Under the pieces are notes generated by a model. The model was not told the origin of the DNA. It searched no databases and saw only the letters and a program-made list of their open reading frames with translations. This document shows positions 1-11,920 of a stretch of DNA of 64,000 nucleotides, piece by piece; the first letter of the stretch is position 1, and each line of letters starts with the position of its first letter. Made by a program: the position numbers and the translations under genes. The stretch is from Hericium rajendrae (Eukaryota > Basidiomycota > Agaricomycetes > Russulales > Hericiaceae), in contig CM065878.1 in the NCBI GenBank assembly GCA_033439255.1, positions 5,084,001 through 5,148,000 on the forward strand. Direction: 5' to 3'.

Positions 1-571
1 AGAATAGGTCTGATGATGGCTTGAGGGATGCGCAGGGATGCCATGCCGTAATGAAGTTGCAGCTTCGGCGACTGAATTGCTTGTATACACGTTTTGGAAC
101 GGTCCTGGATTGGGCGGCCCTGCATGTGAATTAAATCTAAGGGAAGATCTATCAGTCAGCTAAGTCGATGTGCACTATTTGGCCAAACCTACGGAGCGTG
201 TGCGTATGAACTGCTCGTGGGATAGGAACTCGAAGAAGAGCTAGTTACTTGGTGATAGTAATGTACAGATCTGAATTGGGCATTGTACTAGCCTTAGTCC
301 GGGAATCGGGAGGCGAGGAAAGTGCGTACCGTGAATCTGAATACATATGGCTTAGACTCGGTTCAACGGTCAAAAGCGGGCCTGCTTGGATACCTTGAAC
401 ATTGTTGGGATATCCACCGACGTTGTAATTATCGTAAGATATGCTGGGATCGTGACTGAAGCCCAGAGCTGATGCCATTTGACCTGCATCGGCACTGTGG
501 AGACTGGGATTTAGACGGCGTGGAGACCATCTCCGGGAAGGTGTCTGGGTTGAGTTGGGAGAGGATGACAT
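1..571 (-). CDS. C-family gene, copy C0 (C-terminal part beyond the window)
   Basis: Unrecognised gene, first of several paralogues here called C. I place the start at 571-569 because the bases around this ATG (ACGACCxACATG) match those before the start of copy C4 at 43750. The first exon encodes a Ser/Pro/Tyr-rich stretch with RRWSP and SADAGQ, matching GRWTPT and the ADQ/GADE segments of the other copies. Around 90-10 the minus strand reads an exon beginning GPPNPGPFQNVYTS, equivalent to the exon that begins GPNQLNG in C4. The coiled-coil end would lie left of position 1. If the arrangement of the other copies holds, a convergent S gene should lie just outside the window. Function unknown. 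Exon limits between 245 and 100 are not settled. Confidence 0.5.
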
Positions 572-1019
572 GTCGGTCGTGAGTCGTAACAATGAATCGT
601 AGACGTGGAGGCTTACTTGGTCCATGCTGGCCTGCATGTACTTTATGCAGCTTCATGCCTTGTCCGTAACGAACAGATCACTCTGTGGAGCAGAGACATG
701 CAACTCATTTTGGCACAAGCAAACCCTGACCTCGAGGATAAGGTCGCCGGCATCTAGTCGCTAACAAAGTCGACGAAAAGTACAAGATATGGTGATGCCT
801 GACGACGAGCTGGTCAGGAACGTCCCGAACAACGCATACCCTTGGAGGGCTGATTGGCTATCAAGGCAGGCAAGGACTCAGTCCGTCCGCTGCGTCCGTC
901 TCGAGTGTCAACCTGAGCTTCCCATGACACGCTTCCCCGTCGCCTGTTGCTAGATTCCATTTCGGCCGTAAGTATATCTTGCAAGTTAATGTTCCACCTA
1001 TACATACCATAGAATGCTT

Positions 1020-1115
1020 ACAATTTCTGCAGAGCATCGTAGGGTCGAGTACAAGGCGCCGAGAACAAGGGCTAGTCGATAAATTAGTCAAGACCATAGT
1101 TACCTTGTACTGCAG
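1020..1115 (-). promoter_or_regulatory. Diverged copy of the conserved block upstream of C genes
   Basis: About 450 bases upstream of C0, the sequence keeps pieces of the block found upstream of C1, C2, C3 and C4, such as GAACAAGGGCT and AAGACCATAGTTACCTTGTAC. In C1-C3 this block ends in a TATA-like box. The alignment here is weak. The rest of 572-1228 shows no other recognisable feature. Confidence 0.3.
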
Positions 1116-1231
1116 CAGGTCGCGGCTTGACTGCATCGCTTCCGCGCAATTTTTTCTTGTGAACAGACCTCTAGAGAGTGGTCTGTACGATGTTACACTA
1201 ACAAGATGAAGAGACAGAGGATTCAGATTAA

Positions 1232-1667
1232 GGGTCCGTTCGGCAACTCTGCGATGTAAACAGAGACAGAGCTATTTCGGAAACAGAGCGTCAGCCACAG
1301 GCGTGGGAAAATAGAGCGCCGCGTCGTGCCTCTGCTACATCAGCGGCAGAGCTCCATTGGATGCGAGACTGTGAGACCATAAAGGCGCATAGTTTTTGTC
1401 ACCAGAAGTATGGAACAATAGTAAGAAAGTCTCCTGCGAGTGCTACGGGCCAGAGACAAGCTGAAGTCGCAACACGCTGCAAGAGGAATGTTGAACTGTA
1501 TGCAAACACAGCCAAACATCTAGCGCAACGCAGAGGTGCACCCGAACAAGCGGGCAATCTCGGCCTCTGTCGGTCTCTCGAGCATCCCAGAGCTTTGTCC
1601 TCGAGATTTCTATATTAGGTAAGTAAGCAGATCTATTTCGACGTTCACAGAGTTGCCGAACGGACCC
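1232..1667. mobile_element. PIF/Harbinger-type MITE (436 bp)
   Basis: Perfect 20-bp terminal inverted repeats, GGGTCCGTTCGGCAACTCTG at the left and its complement at the right, are flanked on both sides by TAA (1229-1231 and 1668-1670). A 3-bp TWA target duplication is the signature of PIF/Harbinger (Tourist-like) elements. There is no transposase, so this is a non-autonomous MITE. The perfect ends suggest a fairly recent insertion. Confidence 0.88.
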
Positions 1668-1670
1668 TAA

Positions 1671-2486
1671 GTAACTTTGTCAACTCGTTCCGGTCTCGAG
1701 TCTGATGACGGCCGCGGCCCGGGAGCAAGATTCTCACGGCTCTCACGGCCTACAGTACGATCCTCGGACACTGTCTTCATCTGTCTTCATGTTCTTCGAA
1801 CAAAAGTTAGTAAGTACTACGATACTTATCATAACACCATTGAACTCGTCTGCCTTATACTGATCCACGCCAAGGGAAAACCTGCTGGGCGCTTCCGAGG
1901 CTGATCAGCGTTTGGGGCGCGCAATGCACCGGCGTCCTGTCGACCTCTACTTAATTGTTGTTCTGCCATTGTCGCAGGCGCCTTCGTCAAGCTTTTTGTT
2001 CGACGATGCTGGGAACATCCATTCATAATATGATCTAGGTGCGGAGTAAGCTAAACTTCCCTCGAATGTTTGCCACTACCGCTTTGCCGGAGACGCGTAC
2101 GGCAGGAGGGATTGCTACGATTACTTACCTGGATAGGTGATGCAGCGACCGAGAGATCCCCTCGATTAAAGCATGTTGCTTCGGCCGTTGTATTGCGGAC
2201 GTGGCCATGCGCTCATCATTGACGATGCACAATGCGCTTGGGCAGAGGCGATACGATAGCAACACAAAAGCAAGAAAACAATTGGTGTCGACCTTTGCTG
2301 CGACCTGCCTCTCGCTAGTCTCGTAGGCTGGGATATAAGCATCACGAAGACCTCCCGCAACACATTTCCCGTTTTTCCATTTTCCCGTGAGTCTTGACCT
2401 GACGAACCCATTGTCTTCATTCACCACAAGACTTGTTCAGACATCTAGTTCACGTCTCCCAAGTCGATTGAAGTCTGTACACAATC
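1671..2486. other. Intergenic region left of S1
   Basis: No gene family, repeat or RNA was recognised. Short open frames on both strands show no coding character. The last 100-200 bases should hold the S1 promoter, but I see no clear TATA box. Confidence 0.4.
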
Positions 2487-3070
2487 ATGTTAGCAACCTC
2501 AAATCCCTTGACACCCATAAACATCGCGTCAGATGAAACAGAACGCTGTCTTATCCCAGCCAAAAACCTTCAATCTTCTATTTCAAGTCATCGTAAGTGG
2601 CCGATCACCTATCCGCTCCGATCAGCTCTTTAATGACCTTTTGATTATTAGACGAAAAGTCGGCCACGTTGGGTGAGTGATTTTTGCCTTATATTTTCGT
2701 GGCTTGACGTCTGCGGCATGCAGTCATGGTCCCGCGCGGGGATAAGGGCCTCAAATGGCAGAGTGAACTGCAACGCGCCAGAGATGATTTCGACAATGAC
2801 CGCATAACGTGGATGGAGTGTAGCGCTGTGATAAACCGCGTCTTGGCCGCGTCAGACGCCGAATACGAGCGTATTCTCGACTTTGAAGCTCGAGAACAAG
2901 CTGGACAGGCGAAACCCAGGGACTTTTACGTTTTGGTTTACGGCTATACAGAGGAAGAGGCGGATGAGTACATCCAGGCAGGGGCTAAGGAGATGATTGC
3001 GCGTGAAGTCAATGAGGCTCGCGCTCGTACGCGCAATCTTCGGGGCAGCAGGCATGGACGCGATCACTGA
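2487..3070 (+). CDS. S-family gene, copy S1 (small charged protein, three exons)
   Basis: Unrecognised gene of a family here called S. Exons are 2487-2592 (106 nt), 2652-2672 (a 21-nt microexon) and 2724-3070 (347 nt), with phases that fit, giving 157 aa. The N-terminus carries IPAKNLQSSISSH, the microexon HEKSATL, and the last exon a charged, probably helical domain with DFEAREQAGQAKPRDFY and YGYTEEEADEYI. The same exon lengths and motifs recur in S3 and S4. No signal peptide or membrane segment is seen. It is convergent with C1, with 34 bases between the stop codons. No known domain is recognised and the function is unknown. Confidence 0.82.
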
Positions 3071-3104
3071 AATGTTAAAATGTGATTGCCACATGGTACG
3101 CCAT

Positions 3105-4672
3105 CTACACCTGACGGTGATCATGTGTTTGTACTGGTGTCCAATGGGGTATCGCCCCCGTCTGTAATTTTGCAATCATCCAATCTTTCGCTGCGATAGT
3201 ACGCACCGAATCGTAATGTAGCTTCTTGAGTTGGCCTCGAAGTTCGAGAAGCTCGGAGACGAGTCCAGATATCGTTCGGCGTGCCTCATTGATCTCTTGC
3301 TTATGGCTCGCCCTAGCGGCCTGCAGCCTATAATCAGCCTCACGTTGTATCCGAGTTACGTCGGCTTCTAACCACGCGTCGCGTGCATTGAGGCCATTTA
3401 TGTGAGCGTTCGCTGAATACGAAGTTAGTTTCAAGTCATTTCGATCACAGACGTGCGCACCTCTTGGGCCGCAGTCTGCCGATGGCCTGCTATCGCCTGC
3501 TTGCAACCTGCTAAAGACCCTATCAGTGTGCGGCTCCGATTTGCTCGGTATCTCCCTTCCGCTTGTCGCGTCTGTCAAAGCTACGTCTGGAGTAGACGAA
3601 CCCTTCTTCTTCTTAGGCTTGGGCTGCAGGTCTGTGGTCATCGTATCGCTTGCGCCGGGCGCATCTGGCGGACGTGTTGGCGACTTGCCCCTCTTGCGCT
3701 TCTTACTGTCCAAAGCAAATACCCCCATCATCCTCTTCTTCTTCGCCTTGTTTACTTCTCCAAGAGCCTTGGAATCGTCTGTTGGATTGCGAGAGGTGGC
3801 TGCAGCCGGCTTAATAGTTGTCTCTAATGATGCCTGCTTTGCACTGGGTGTATATTGGCTGGCGCTTGAAGAGGCACTGGCATCAGTAAGATGGTCGGGC
3901 AAATTCGATCTGTGGCCGAAAGACGACAGCTCTGGAAGATCGTTTCCGGCAGACAAAGAATTGGGCCATGGAGCGGTTTCGTATGATGGTCCTGTCTGGA
4001 GGGCCGGTCTGGAGATAGATCAATCGGTGTGGCGCATGGGAAGTGTTGCTGTGGACGTACTGCGCGTTCGGGGTGTCATATGGGCCATGGTCGAGCTCGC
4101 GTTTTGATGAGCAAGCAATTTGAATTTGTGGAGTACTTCCGATTATCCTAAGTCATTTCAAACCACAAATACTTAGAAGTGCTAGCTTACGATGCATTAT
4201 ATGCATATCCATTTGCCGTCGCCATGGATAAGAGAGTATGGTCGTACTGAAAAGACTGCGATTGACCAGCATCAGCGCCGCAGGGCAACGCCAGCTGGGT
4301 CTGTAAGTCTGGCCTAACGAAAAGTCAGTTATGGAGATTCAGAAAATGCATTGTTGTCGTAGACGTACTGGAGATTTGGTGGGTACGCGTTATGGTCGAG
4401 TTGATGTCTTGACGAGGATGCGAGCTGCGACGAGCTGCAGGGTATCCAAGGTTATTTTGATCCACACAGGCGTAAGTTATAACTTACAAGGCATCAATCG
4501 TATTGAATATATCATCATTCGCCGCCGTCATATCGTTTGCGGGCGCGGGGTCATGTTGTGAGTCTTGTGACTGATCAGCGCAAGTGCCAACAGTATCAGA
4601 ACTCTCTCTAGTGGGAGTCCATCTCCCGGACAAGTCTAGGAACGGTCCTGGAAGATATGGGAAGTCAGTCAT
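3105..4672 (-). CDS. C-family gene, copy C1 (disordered and coiled-coil protein)
   Basis: Unrecognised gene partnering S1. Exons by GT/AG and phase are 4672-4488, 4435-4370, 4313-4191 and 4008-3105, giving 425 aa. An in-frame 48-nt stretch, 3460-3413, looks like a further intron, as C3 has one at the same place; the protein would then be 409 aa. The start MTDFPYLPGPFLDLSGRW is conserved in C2 and C3. The middle is Ser/Thr/Pro-rich with lysine/arginine patches such as KKRKRGKSP and KPKKKK, resembling nuclear localisation signals. The last 90 residues are heptad-like, with KLHYDSVRTIAAKDWMI. A nuclear, self-associating protein is inferred. Function unknown. Confidence 0.78.
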
Positions 4673-4699
4673 CAGTCGTGATGATAAGTTGAGCAATCT

Positions 4700-4880
4700 T
4701 TGGCTACTTTATATGAGAACGCTTTCGTTGTCGATGCATTGTCCAACTACAGGAGGCACAGGCTATCTCAGTCGCAACCGAGTGGATGTGCTCACCTTGT
4801 ACGTTGTAGGCGAAGAAGACGAGAACAAGGGCTTGGTCCCAGCCGCAATTCGGACGCAGGCTACTCATGAAGACCATACC
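4700..4880 (-). promoter_or_regulatory. Conserved C1 upstream block with TATA-like box
   Basis: On the minus strand CTCATATAAAG (about 4716-4706) lies roughly 35-45 bases before the C1 start codon. The upstream 160 bases are strongly conserved in the same position before C2 (12580-12780) and, inverted, before C3 (15640-15840). This conservation among paralogues with diverged coding regions suggests the block is the promoter. It could alternatively hold an upstream exon, since an open frame with GWDQALVL is shared. Confidence 0.5.
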
Positions 4881-5128
4881 TTGTACTTTTCGTTCTTATA
4901 CCAGCATCTCTCTACCTGGTCATCGAGCGGCGTATGTCCCATCGGCACCATCGCAAGGGTCGGGAGTGGGAGGTGGGAGATGTGAGCCATTGAAATACAC
5001 ATGCGACAAAACATTATTGCGTACACATCGTACATGCATCGCGATACAGTCCATCAGTCCATCTTATATGGGGTATCTTCAGTCCATTTCTTTCTCTTCA
5101 TCACAGCAAAACCACATCAGCCTCACTC

Positions 5129-6123
5129 TCACACCTCGAGCATGTCCTCCTTCACGAGCCGCCTCCGCACATCCCATCTTGCCAGATACTCCGCCACTCG
5201 CGGCCCAAAGACCTCGCACCCGTCCAGGAACCCATCCGGAAGCTTATCCGCGCGCTGCAGCGCCGGTGGCACGTCAACGCACGTCCCGCGCGCGAGGCAT
5301 ACAAGCAACATCCCGAAGCTGTATGCATCCGCGAGGCGCGCATCGGCGCACTCCCCGCGCAAGATCTCAGGCGCGCAGAACGGCCGCGTGCCCGGGTGGA
5401 TCTGCTCCACGCGCCGCCCATCGATATACGCCGGCGGCGGCGGCTCGTCCTCCGCCGGCACAACAAGCATCGAGTCCGCGTGCACGGAGCGCCCAAAGTC
5501 AAGCAGCTTGAGCGCGCCCGCGCCGTTCACGCGCACATTGAGCAGCGAGAGGTCGCCGTGCGAGAGCCCGGCCGCGTGCAGGTGCGTGAGGCCGTCGAGC
5601 AGCTGGTTGTGGAACTCGCGCTGCGTCGCGGGCGGCAGCGCGCCGGCCGCGAGGACGTCCCACAGCGTGCCGCCGTCGACGTACTCGAGGACGAGCCCGA
5701 CGCCCTCGAGGCACCCGAGGAAAGTCGTGAGGTTGCGGTGCCGCGCGACGCTCGTGTAGACGCGCAGCTCCGCGAGGAACTGCGTCGCGACGTCTGCGGC
5801 GTTGCTCTGGACCTCGCCGTTGATCTCGAGCGTCACGACGTCGAACTTCTTCACGACGCATTTGAACAGCTCTGAGGAAGAGCCCACAGTGAATGGCGCG
5901 AGAAACGATGTCGGGTTCGGCGGCGCGGCGTACGACGACGGGGTTGCGAATGAGAAGATCCCAGACGGGTGTCGTCGGGAATTGTGGAATGGCGGGGATG
6001 CGGGCGGTGTGGCAGGTCGTGTCGGGGTATGCGAATGGGCGCAGTGTGTGCAATCGCATGTGCGTTCGGATGTACATGGATATGAGTCTGGGCGAAGCTG
6101 GGATGAGGGGTAGGTGGGACAGA
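5129..6123 (-). pseudogene. DFG-type protein kinase copy 1 (K-A1), damaged N-terminus
   Basis: Paralogue of the intact kinase at 13142-14452, in direct orientation about 8 kb away. The kinase domain is open and nearly identical: catalytic loop HGDLSLLN, LLDFGRS with DFG, the APE motif in PFCAPEIL and a C-lobe with DAYSFGMLL. The proline/histidine-rich N-terminal region is recognisable to about 6123, but near 6020-6040 it is one base shorter than copy 2 and leaves the kinase frame. The upstream exon and promoter are absent because homology stops at 6123. It is probably a pseudogene, unless translation starts at an internal codon. The stop lies at 5129-5131, and the first C exons lie just downstream. 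Confidence 0.7.
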
Positions 6124-7177
6124 GCTAGTCTTCTGTGCAAACCTTACACAGAAGATAATCGTTCTGTGTTTACAGTAAGGGACAGAACAGGAAGCGAGAA
6201 CCCGCGAATTGCGCATGCACCAGATTATAACAATGGCAGTTGATCCCGGGAGAACGTTTAACACGTGGAACTAAGAACGTCGACCGAACTCAAAACTACC
6301 AAAACTACAAGTTCAACACAACAACTGAATATCACGTGCATAACTGGCACTTCAACATCTTCAACCGAGAACGTTCCGGACATGGAAGTCCGCGTTTTTT
6401 CTCGGACGCGGACATCAAAAATCCGGACGTGGACGTCCGCGTTTTTGTCCGGGGGGTCACGTTTTCCTGATAAACGTGACCCTGGAGTCCGCGTTTTCTG
6501 TCGGACAGCGGCACGACCTGTTTGAGACAGGAATTTGTGACATATTGCTTACATCATCAAACAGAGCTACAACCCGCGGGTCACAGCGGGTCATGTCCGA
6601 GTAAGAAAGAAGGGTGAAGCTCCTGGCAAAATTTTTGCACACAGATACCTAGACTCGTTATAACCTTGCGAGCCCCTGCCCCAACCCAACCTCCTCACCC
6701 ACCCCCCCAGCAAACATATACCGGCTAACCCAACCCCAACCCCAACCCAACCGCCAACCCAACCGATCCCAACCTCAACCGGCGTGACTGCAAAAGCTAC
6801 TTTGTGGTATGCAGTCTGAAGTATTATAGGCTCATTAATTGAGATCTCTCAGTTTTATTGTCAGTCCAGACTGACAATGATGGCTAAAGCTAGCCTCAAC
6901 ATCAAGGTTGAGGGCATGGCGGGCCACAAGGATAGGCCCCGCGGGTCACATCCAGAAAAGGGAGCTGATGTAATTATGTGACATGCATGTCTCAGATGTC
7001 ACGTCCGCACTTTTCGGCGGACGTCCGCGTTTTTTCGTCTCACGTCCGCGTTTTTCGTCCGACGTCCGCGCTCGAGTCCGACCTGTCGTCCGCGTCCGAC
7101 CAAAAACGCAGACAACCCGAAAACTTCCATAACCGGCACAATCTGCTTCAACCACATCCTCTACAACCTAGGTCATC
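6124..7177. other. Intergenic: GTCCGCG repeat clusters and a C-rich tract
   Basis: The motif GTCCGCGTTTT and close variants occur several times in two clusters, 6385-6505 and 7000-7105, on either side of a 500-bp block. That block includes a C-rich AACCC-type tract (6665-6785) and two copies of CCCGCGGGTCAC (about 6570 and 6937). This may be a degraded transposable element, but I could not fix its ends. The last 70 bases presumably contain the promoter of the next gene. Confidence 0.4.
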
Positions 7178-9340
7178 ATGTCTCCAGAAGATCGCCTTTT
7201 CGACGTTCCTGTTCTACTTGTTCCACCTGACCATACCTCTGACCATCACTCTGCTTCCGGTTCTACTGCTGAGAAGTATAGATACCTGATAAATATAGCA
7301 TACAAGCATCAGCGGCATGAATGCGCCTATATCTCCGACTTAATCGACTTTACCGTCAAGAAAATTCGTACGAAAGCACAAAGCCTCAAACTTCATCCAG
7401 ACAGTGAGGTAAAAGTCAAGATATATGAGGTGCGCTAAACATGAATATGGCCCGAGATATCCTCAACGTGCTGGTTTCCTTACAGCTTGAAGAATCCGTA
7501 CAAGCCAAGTTAAGAAATCAGAGAGAAAGGAAGAAGGCGTATCAGGTCGTCGATAACGCCGTCCGGGAGGGGCCTAAGCGCTGCTTGTTGCACCCCCGTG
7601 TGTCATTGTCCAGGGCAAAAATGTTACCCGAGAATTTAGTTGCAATTATAAGTACGTCTATGATCTCTTTTATTTATTGATCTATGTTGTCACCTACAGT
7701 TCCCATATCAGCTATCATTCCCCCGGCTCCTCTAATGCAGCCGCTGTACATGATGCAAGGGGTGGACAAGTCACATGCACAAATTCGTCAGTCTACTTTC
7801 TCTCAGAATGACTCATTGTCTCTTCGTCTCTTACGAATCCTTTAGGCCGCGAAGACATTGCTACCGCCGCTAGAAAGCGGAGCGCTCCTTCGAATGGCGC
7901 TACCATCGCGGGCCGCATGAAAACCCAGAATGTTCATCGTCCAGATGCTGTGTACAACTACCGACCTCTCACTCTAGCTCCGCCGCCAATCACCATTTAC
8001 CATCCAGTCTTTGCTAAGTTCCTCCGGATCATGATGGAGACTCAAGAATTTACGCATGAAGAGCTCAATCATGCTCAGGGATTCGTCAGGAACGCTGTGA
8101 AATACTACCGGTCTGAAGGCGATCGAGCGCAGAGTTCGTCCGCGTTAAGTGCGGCGACATTTTCGTCAATTCTTACGAGTCTGCCTTTCTCTTCCAACTC
8201 TGGTCGGCTCAAGACAGACGGCGGTGTGGCCTTCAACGACTTGAGAGCACCTAATGACTTCATACCCGTTGGTGCAATCCTGGAGATCAAGCCTGATACT
8301 GGGGTTGGTAACAGTGACCCACTCGCCCAGAACGAGTGTGACTACGCAGCCATGTACTCATCCGAAGAGGTTCGTCGCTACTCGTTCTAGCTTTCCGACG
8401 CTGACGCCCCGTCTAGGTGCAGCCTGTGCGACAGGCATGCTGCTGTCCCGTGTTCCTCATCGGCATGGCGGGCCCGAATATCACCGTCGCTGGTGCCGTG
8501 TTCGCGGACCAGCTCGTCGCGCAGCCCCTCACGGACTACATTTCCGTCGTGCCTCGCCTGGGGCTGACCGAGCGGTCACCACTCGACGATGCCGGTCATC
8601 GCATAGCAAGACTCTTCCGTGCATTGAAAGAATGCATCAAGGACCTCGAAAAGTACTATTCAGATGTGGTGGTCTTGATATCCCCTCCCCCACAGGGGCC
8701 AGTCAGTAGCACTGGATCTCCCCATCCCTTCCAGCAGGATGTCCCGCTGCAAGCGCCTGCCATGATCGGTCCCCACTTCACTGAATTCCACGACAGCGCA
8801 GGTCAGGTGGTCGCACTCTCGTACAAGGAGCGCCTCGCTCGCGAATTTAGCTGGAAGGCCGTATTCATAGCAGAGGCGAAGACAGAGTTCAAGACAGAAA
8901 CGGTCGTCGTCAAGTTCGCTCATACATACAACAGCGATGCACACAAGCTGCTCGCAAATGCGGAGCCTCCGCAGGCGCCGAAGCTACGCTACTGCGCGCA
9001 CGAGCCCAGTGTCGGGATGTGGGTCGTCGTGATGGATTATGTGGAGACCAAGGGGCTAGCGGATCCTGTGCCCATTCCATCGCTCAGGAAGGCGGTCATG
9101 ACACTGCACGACTCTGGGCTCGTCTTTGGCGACCTGCGTGCTCCGAACATATTGTTTGTTGAAGACAGAGTCATGCTGGTTGACTTTGACTGGTGCGGGA
9201 AGGCAGGCGAGGCGCGGTATCCGAGCGATATCTGCTTGGATGGGCGGATTGATTGGCACCCTGGGGTGCAGCGTGGAGGGCTTATAGAGAAGGAGCATGA
9301 TGCACACCTTTTCCGCGGGCTCACGGGGCAAGAGCTGTGA
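7178..9340 (+). CDS. DFDW-type kinase-like protein, copy K-B1 (five exons)
   Basis: Exons are 7178-7429, 7486-7651, 7700-7786, 7846-8369 and 8417-9340. The phases fit and give 650 aa. The N-terminal 280 residues form a lineage-specific region with ITIYHPVFAKFL. The C-terminal half has kinase hallmarks: VVVKF (possible beta-3 lysine), a catalytic-loop equivalent FGDLRAPNILF and MLVDFDWCG in place of DFG. Proteins with this GDLRxxN...DFDW pattern are common in agaricomycetes; substrates are unknown. The exon layout is the same in K-B2. Activity is uncertain because the metal-binding loop is non-canonical, though the aspartates are kept. No signal peptide is seen. Confidence 0.8.
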
Positions 9341-9805
9341 TCTGAATATCTTCTCCATACTGGTTGGACATCAAAGACTACTAGAAACCTACTTATATAG
9401 TACATTCTACTCGTTCATCATACCACTAGAATCCCTCTTATACATCCTACTCATACGAAGTATCAATGTATCTGTTCTTGAGCCCTCCTTGTTGAGAAAG
9501 ATGGACAAATGTCTTAAACAAACAGTCAGCACCTAAGATCACCTGGTCCATATAAGGTTTGCAGCGAGCATGTTGTTGGAAGTCATAGTCTCAGATGGCT
9601 ATCATCGACTATGATGTTGTGAAGACAGTTTAGCCAAAGTAGAGCAGGATCTCGCCACATAGCTTAATTTGCATTGACAGTATTTAGATAAGTAAATGGC
9701 CACAGTGCATGGCACGTCTAAGTTGAACCAATGATAAATTGAACGTCCTACATATATGTAAAATACATCAACTTTGAAACGCAACCAGCACGGTCAATAT
9801 CGCGA
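9341..9805. other. Intergenic between the tail ends of K-B1 and K-B2
   Basis: The two flanking genes are convergent, so this AT-richer stretch should hold both transcript ends. No gene or repeat was recognised. Confidence 0.4.
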
Positions 9806-11920
9806 TCACAGCTCCTGACCCGTGACCCTGCGGAAAAGGTATGCATCATGCTCCTTCTCAATAAGCCCTCCACGCCGCACCCCAGGGTGCCAATCAATCC
9901 GCCCATCCAAGCAGATATCGCTCGGATACCGTGCCTCGCCCGCTCGCCCGCACCAGTCAAAATCGAGCAGCATGACTCCGTCTCGCACAACCAGCACATG
10001 CGGTGCGCGCAAATTGCCATGCACGAGCCCCGCCCCGTGCAGCGCCATCACCGCCGCGCGGAGCCCCGCGACGTGCGCAGGGTCCGTCAGCCCGTCGTCC
10101 GGGTGCGCGCCCTCCACGAAATCCTTCACGACGACCCACATCCCGACGCTGCGCTCGAACGCGCAGTAGCGCAGCGCCGGCGCGCGCGCGGGCTCCGCGC
10201 GTGCGAGCAAAGCGTGCGCCGCGGGGCTGTACGCGTATGCGAACTGCACGACGACCTTTGTCGTCCTCGACGCGCTCTGCGCTTCCGCTGCGAAGACCGC
10301 CTTGGACCTGGCGTGGGGCGCGAGGCGCGCCTTGTATGTGAGCGTGACCGCGCTGCCCGCGCTGTCGCGGAATGCAGTGAAGTGCGGACCGATCATGGCG
10401 GGCACTTGCAGCGGGAAGTCCTCCTGGAAGGGACGGGGAGGTCCGGTACTAGAGACCGGCCCCACTCGGGGAGGGGATATCGAGTCCACCACATGCGAAT
10501 AGTACGCCTCGAGATCCTTGACGCAGACCCTCAGCGCGCGGACGAGCGTCGCGACGCGATGGCCGGCGTCGTCGAGCGGCGAGCGGCCGCTCAGCGCCGG
10601 GCGCGGTACGGCAGAGATGTAGTCCGTGAGGGGCTGCGCGACGAGCTGGTCCGCGAACACGGCGCCGGCGACGGTGATATTCGGGCCCGCCATGCCGATG
10701 AGGAACGCGGGACAGCAGCATGCCTGTCGCACAGGCCGCGCCTGGACGGGACGTCAGCGTCGGAATGCCAGACCCGGAAGCGATGCGCACTTCTTCGGAG
10801 CAGTATATGGCCGCGTAGTCGCACTCCGCCTTGGCGAGCGGATCGCAGCCGCCCTCCCCGACCTCGAGCACCATCTCGGTAATCGCAGCGACGGTGGGGA
10901 AATCGTTGTGCGCCTCTGCCGTGGTCACGATGCCTTCTGCTACAAACTCGCCGGACGCCGCACAGGACAGGCGCGTCCGCATGAAATTGGTTCGATCCGC
11001 CGCGGGGCCTACCATATACTGATTTCTCGGGCGGTCGCAATCGTATCGGTGGTGCGCCGCGGCCTGGCTGACGAATGCCCGTGCATAGTCGAGCTCCTCG
11101 TGCGTGAATTCGTGCGGCTCCGCCATCATCTGGAGGAACTTGGCGAACACCGGGTGGTAGATGGTGACTGGCGGGGACGCCAGCTGGAGAGGTCGGTAGT
11201 TGTATATAGCATCTGTGCAACCAGTCGTCTGAGTCTCGAGACGGTGCGCAGCGGTAGCGCCGATCGAAGGTGAGACACGTCGTCTGGCGATGTCAGCGAT
11301 GTTTTCGCGGCCTAGGGGGCTTCGTAAGACAAGATACTGCGCCTCGAGCGGAAGTAGACGGACTAATTTGCGCATTCGACTCGTTCACTTCTTGCATCAC
11401 GTACAACGGCTGCGTTGGATGGGGAACAAGAGCTAATATGGACAGTGTGAGTGACGTTAGGAGTAAAGAGTTCATAAACGCACTCAGAACGGCAACGACA
11501 TTCTCCGGTTTCTTTACCCTAGCCAACAAAAGACGAGAGTTCAACCGGAACGCGTACTTCCCCAGGTAGGCCTCATCGACAATCTGGTATGCCTTCACCA
11601 TATCTGCGTGGCTTTGTAGGCCAGGTCGAAGCGATTCTAGGAACTGTAGGGAAAGCAACATGTCACTAGAGGATAACCCATGTTATGATCAGATATCGCA
11701 CCTCAAATATCCTGACTTTCATCTCGCCGTCTAGATGGCTTGTGAGGTGTCGTGCACCTTCATGAACTGTCTCGAGCACAACATCCTTCAAGTTGGATAT
11801 ATGGGCACGTTCGGATCGCCGACATTCGTACCTGGCACTCGTTAGGTATCGATACTTGTCGGCAGGAGAGGCCTGTAGAATAGGAACGTTGAACAGAAGG
11901 CTTTCCTCAAATGTGTGCAT
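9806..11920 (-). CDS. DFDW-type kinase-like protein, copy K-B2 (five exons)
   Basis: Exons on the minus strand are 11920-11702, 11643-11484, 11432-11364, 11311-10791 and 10741-9806, giving 634 aa with all phases matching. Order and motifs are as in K-B1: ITIYHPVFAKFL variant in the middle region (VTIYHPVFAKFL), then VVVQF where K-B1 has VVVKF, so the presumed ATP-binding lysine is replaced. The loop VHGNLRAPHVL also replaces the catalytic Asp-Leu and Asn with Asn-Leu and His, while LLDFDWCG is kept. These changes suggest a pseudokinase. From about 11.3 kb onward it is near-identical to K-B3, in inverted orientation. It is GC-rich compared with K-B1. Confidence 0.8.

Noticed and set aside
2487-4672. 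S/C pairs as a homeodomain mating-type locus
   Set aside because: Mating-type HD genes are divergently transcribed and contain a WFxNxR homeodomain helix; these pairs are convergent and lack it. No pheromone or receptor gene is nearby.
6665-6785. C-rich AACCC tract as a telomere remnant
   Set aside because: Units are irregular and not CCCTAA, and unique genes continue on both sides.
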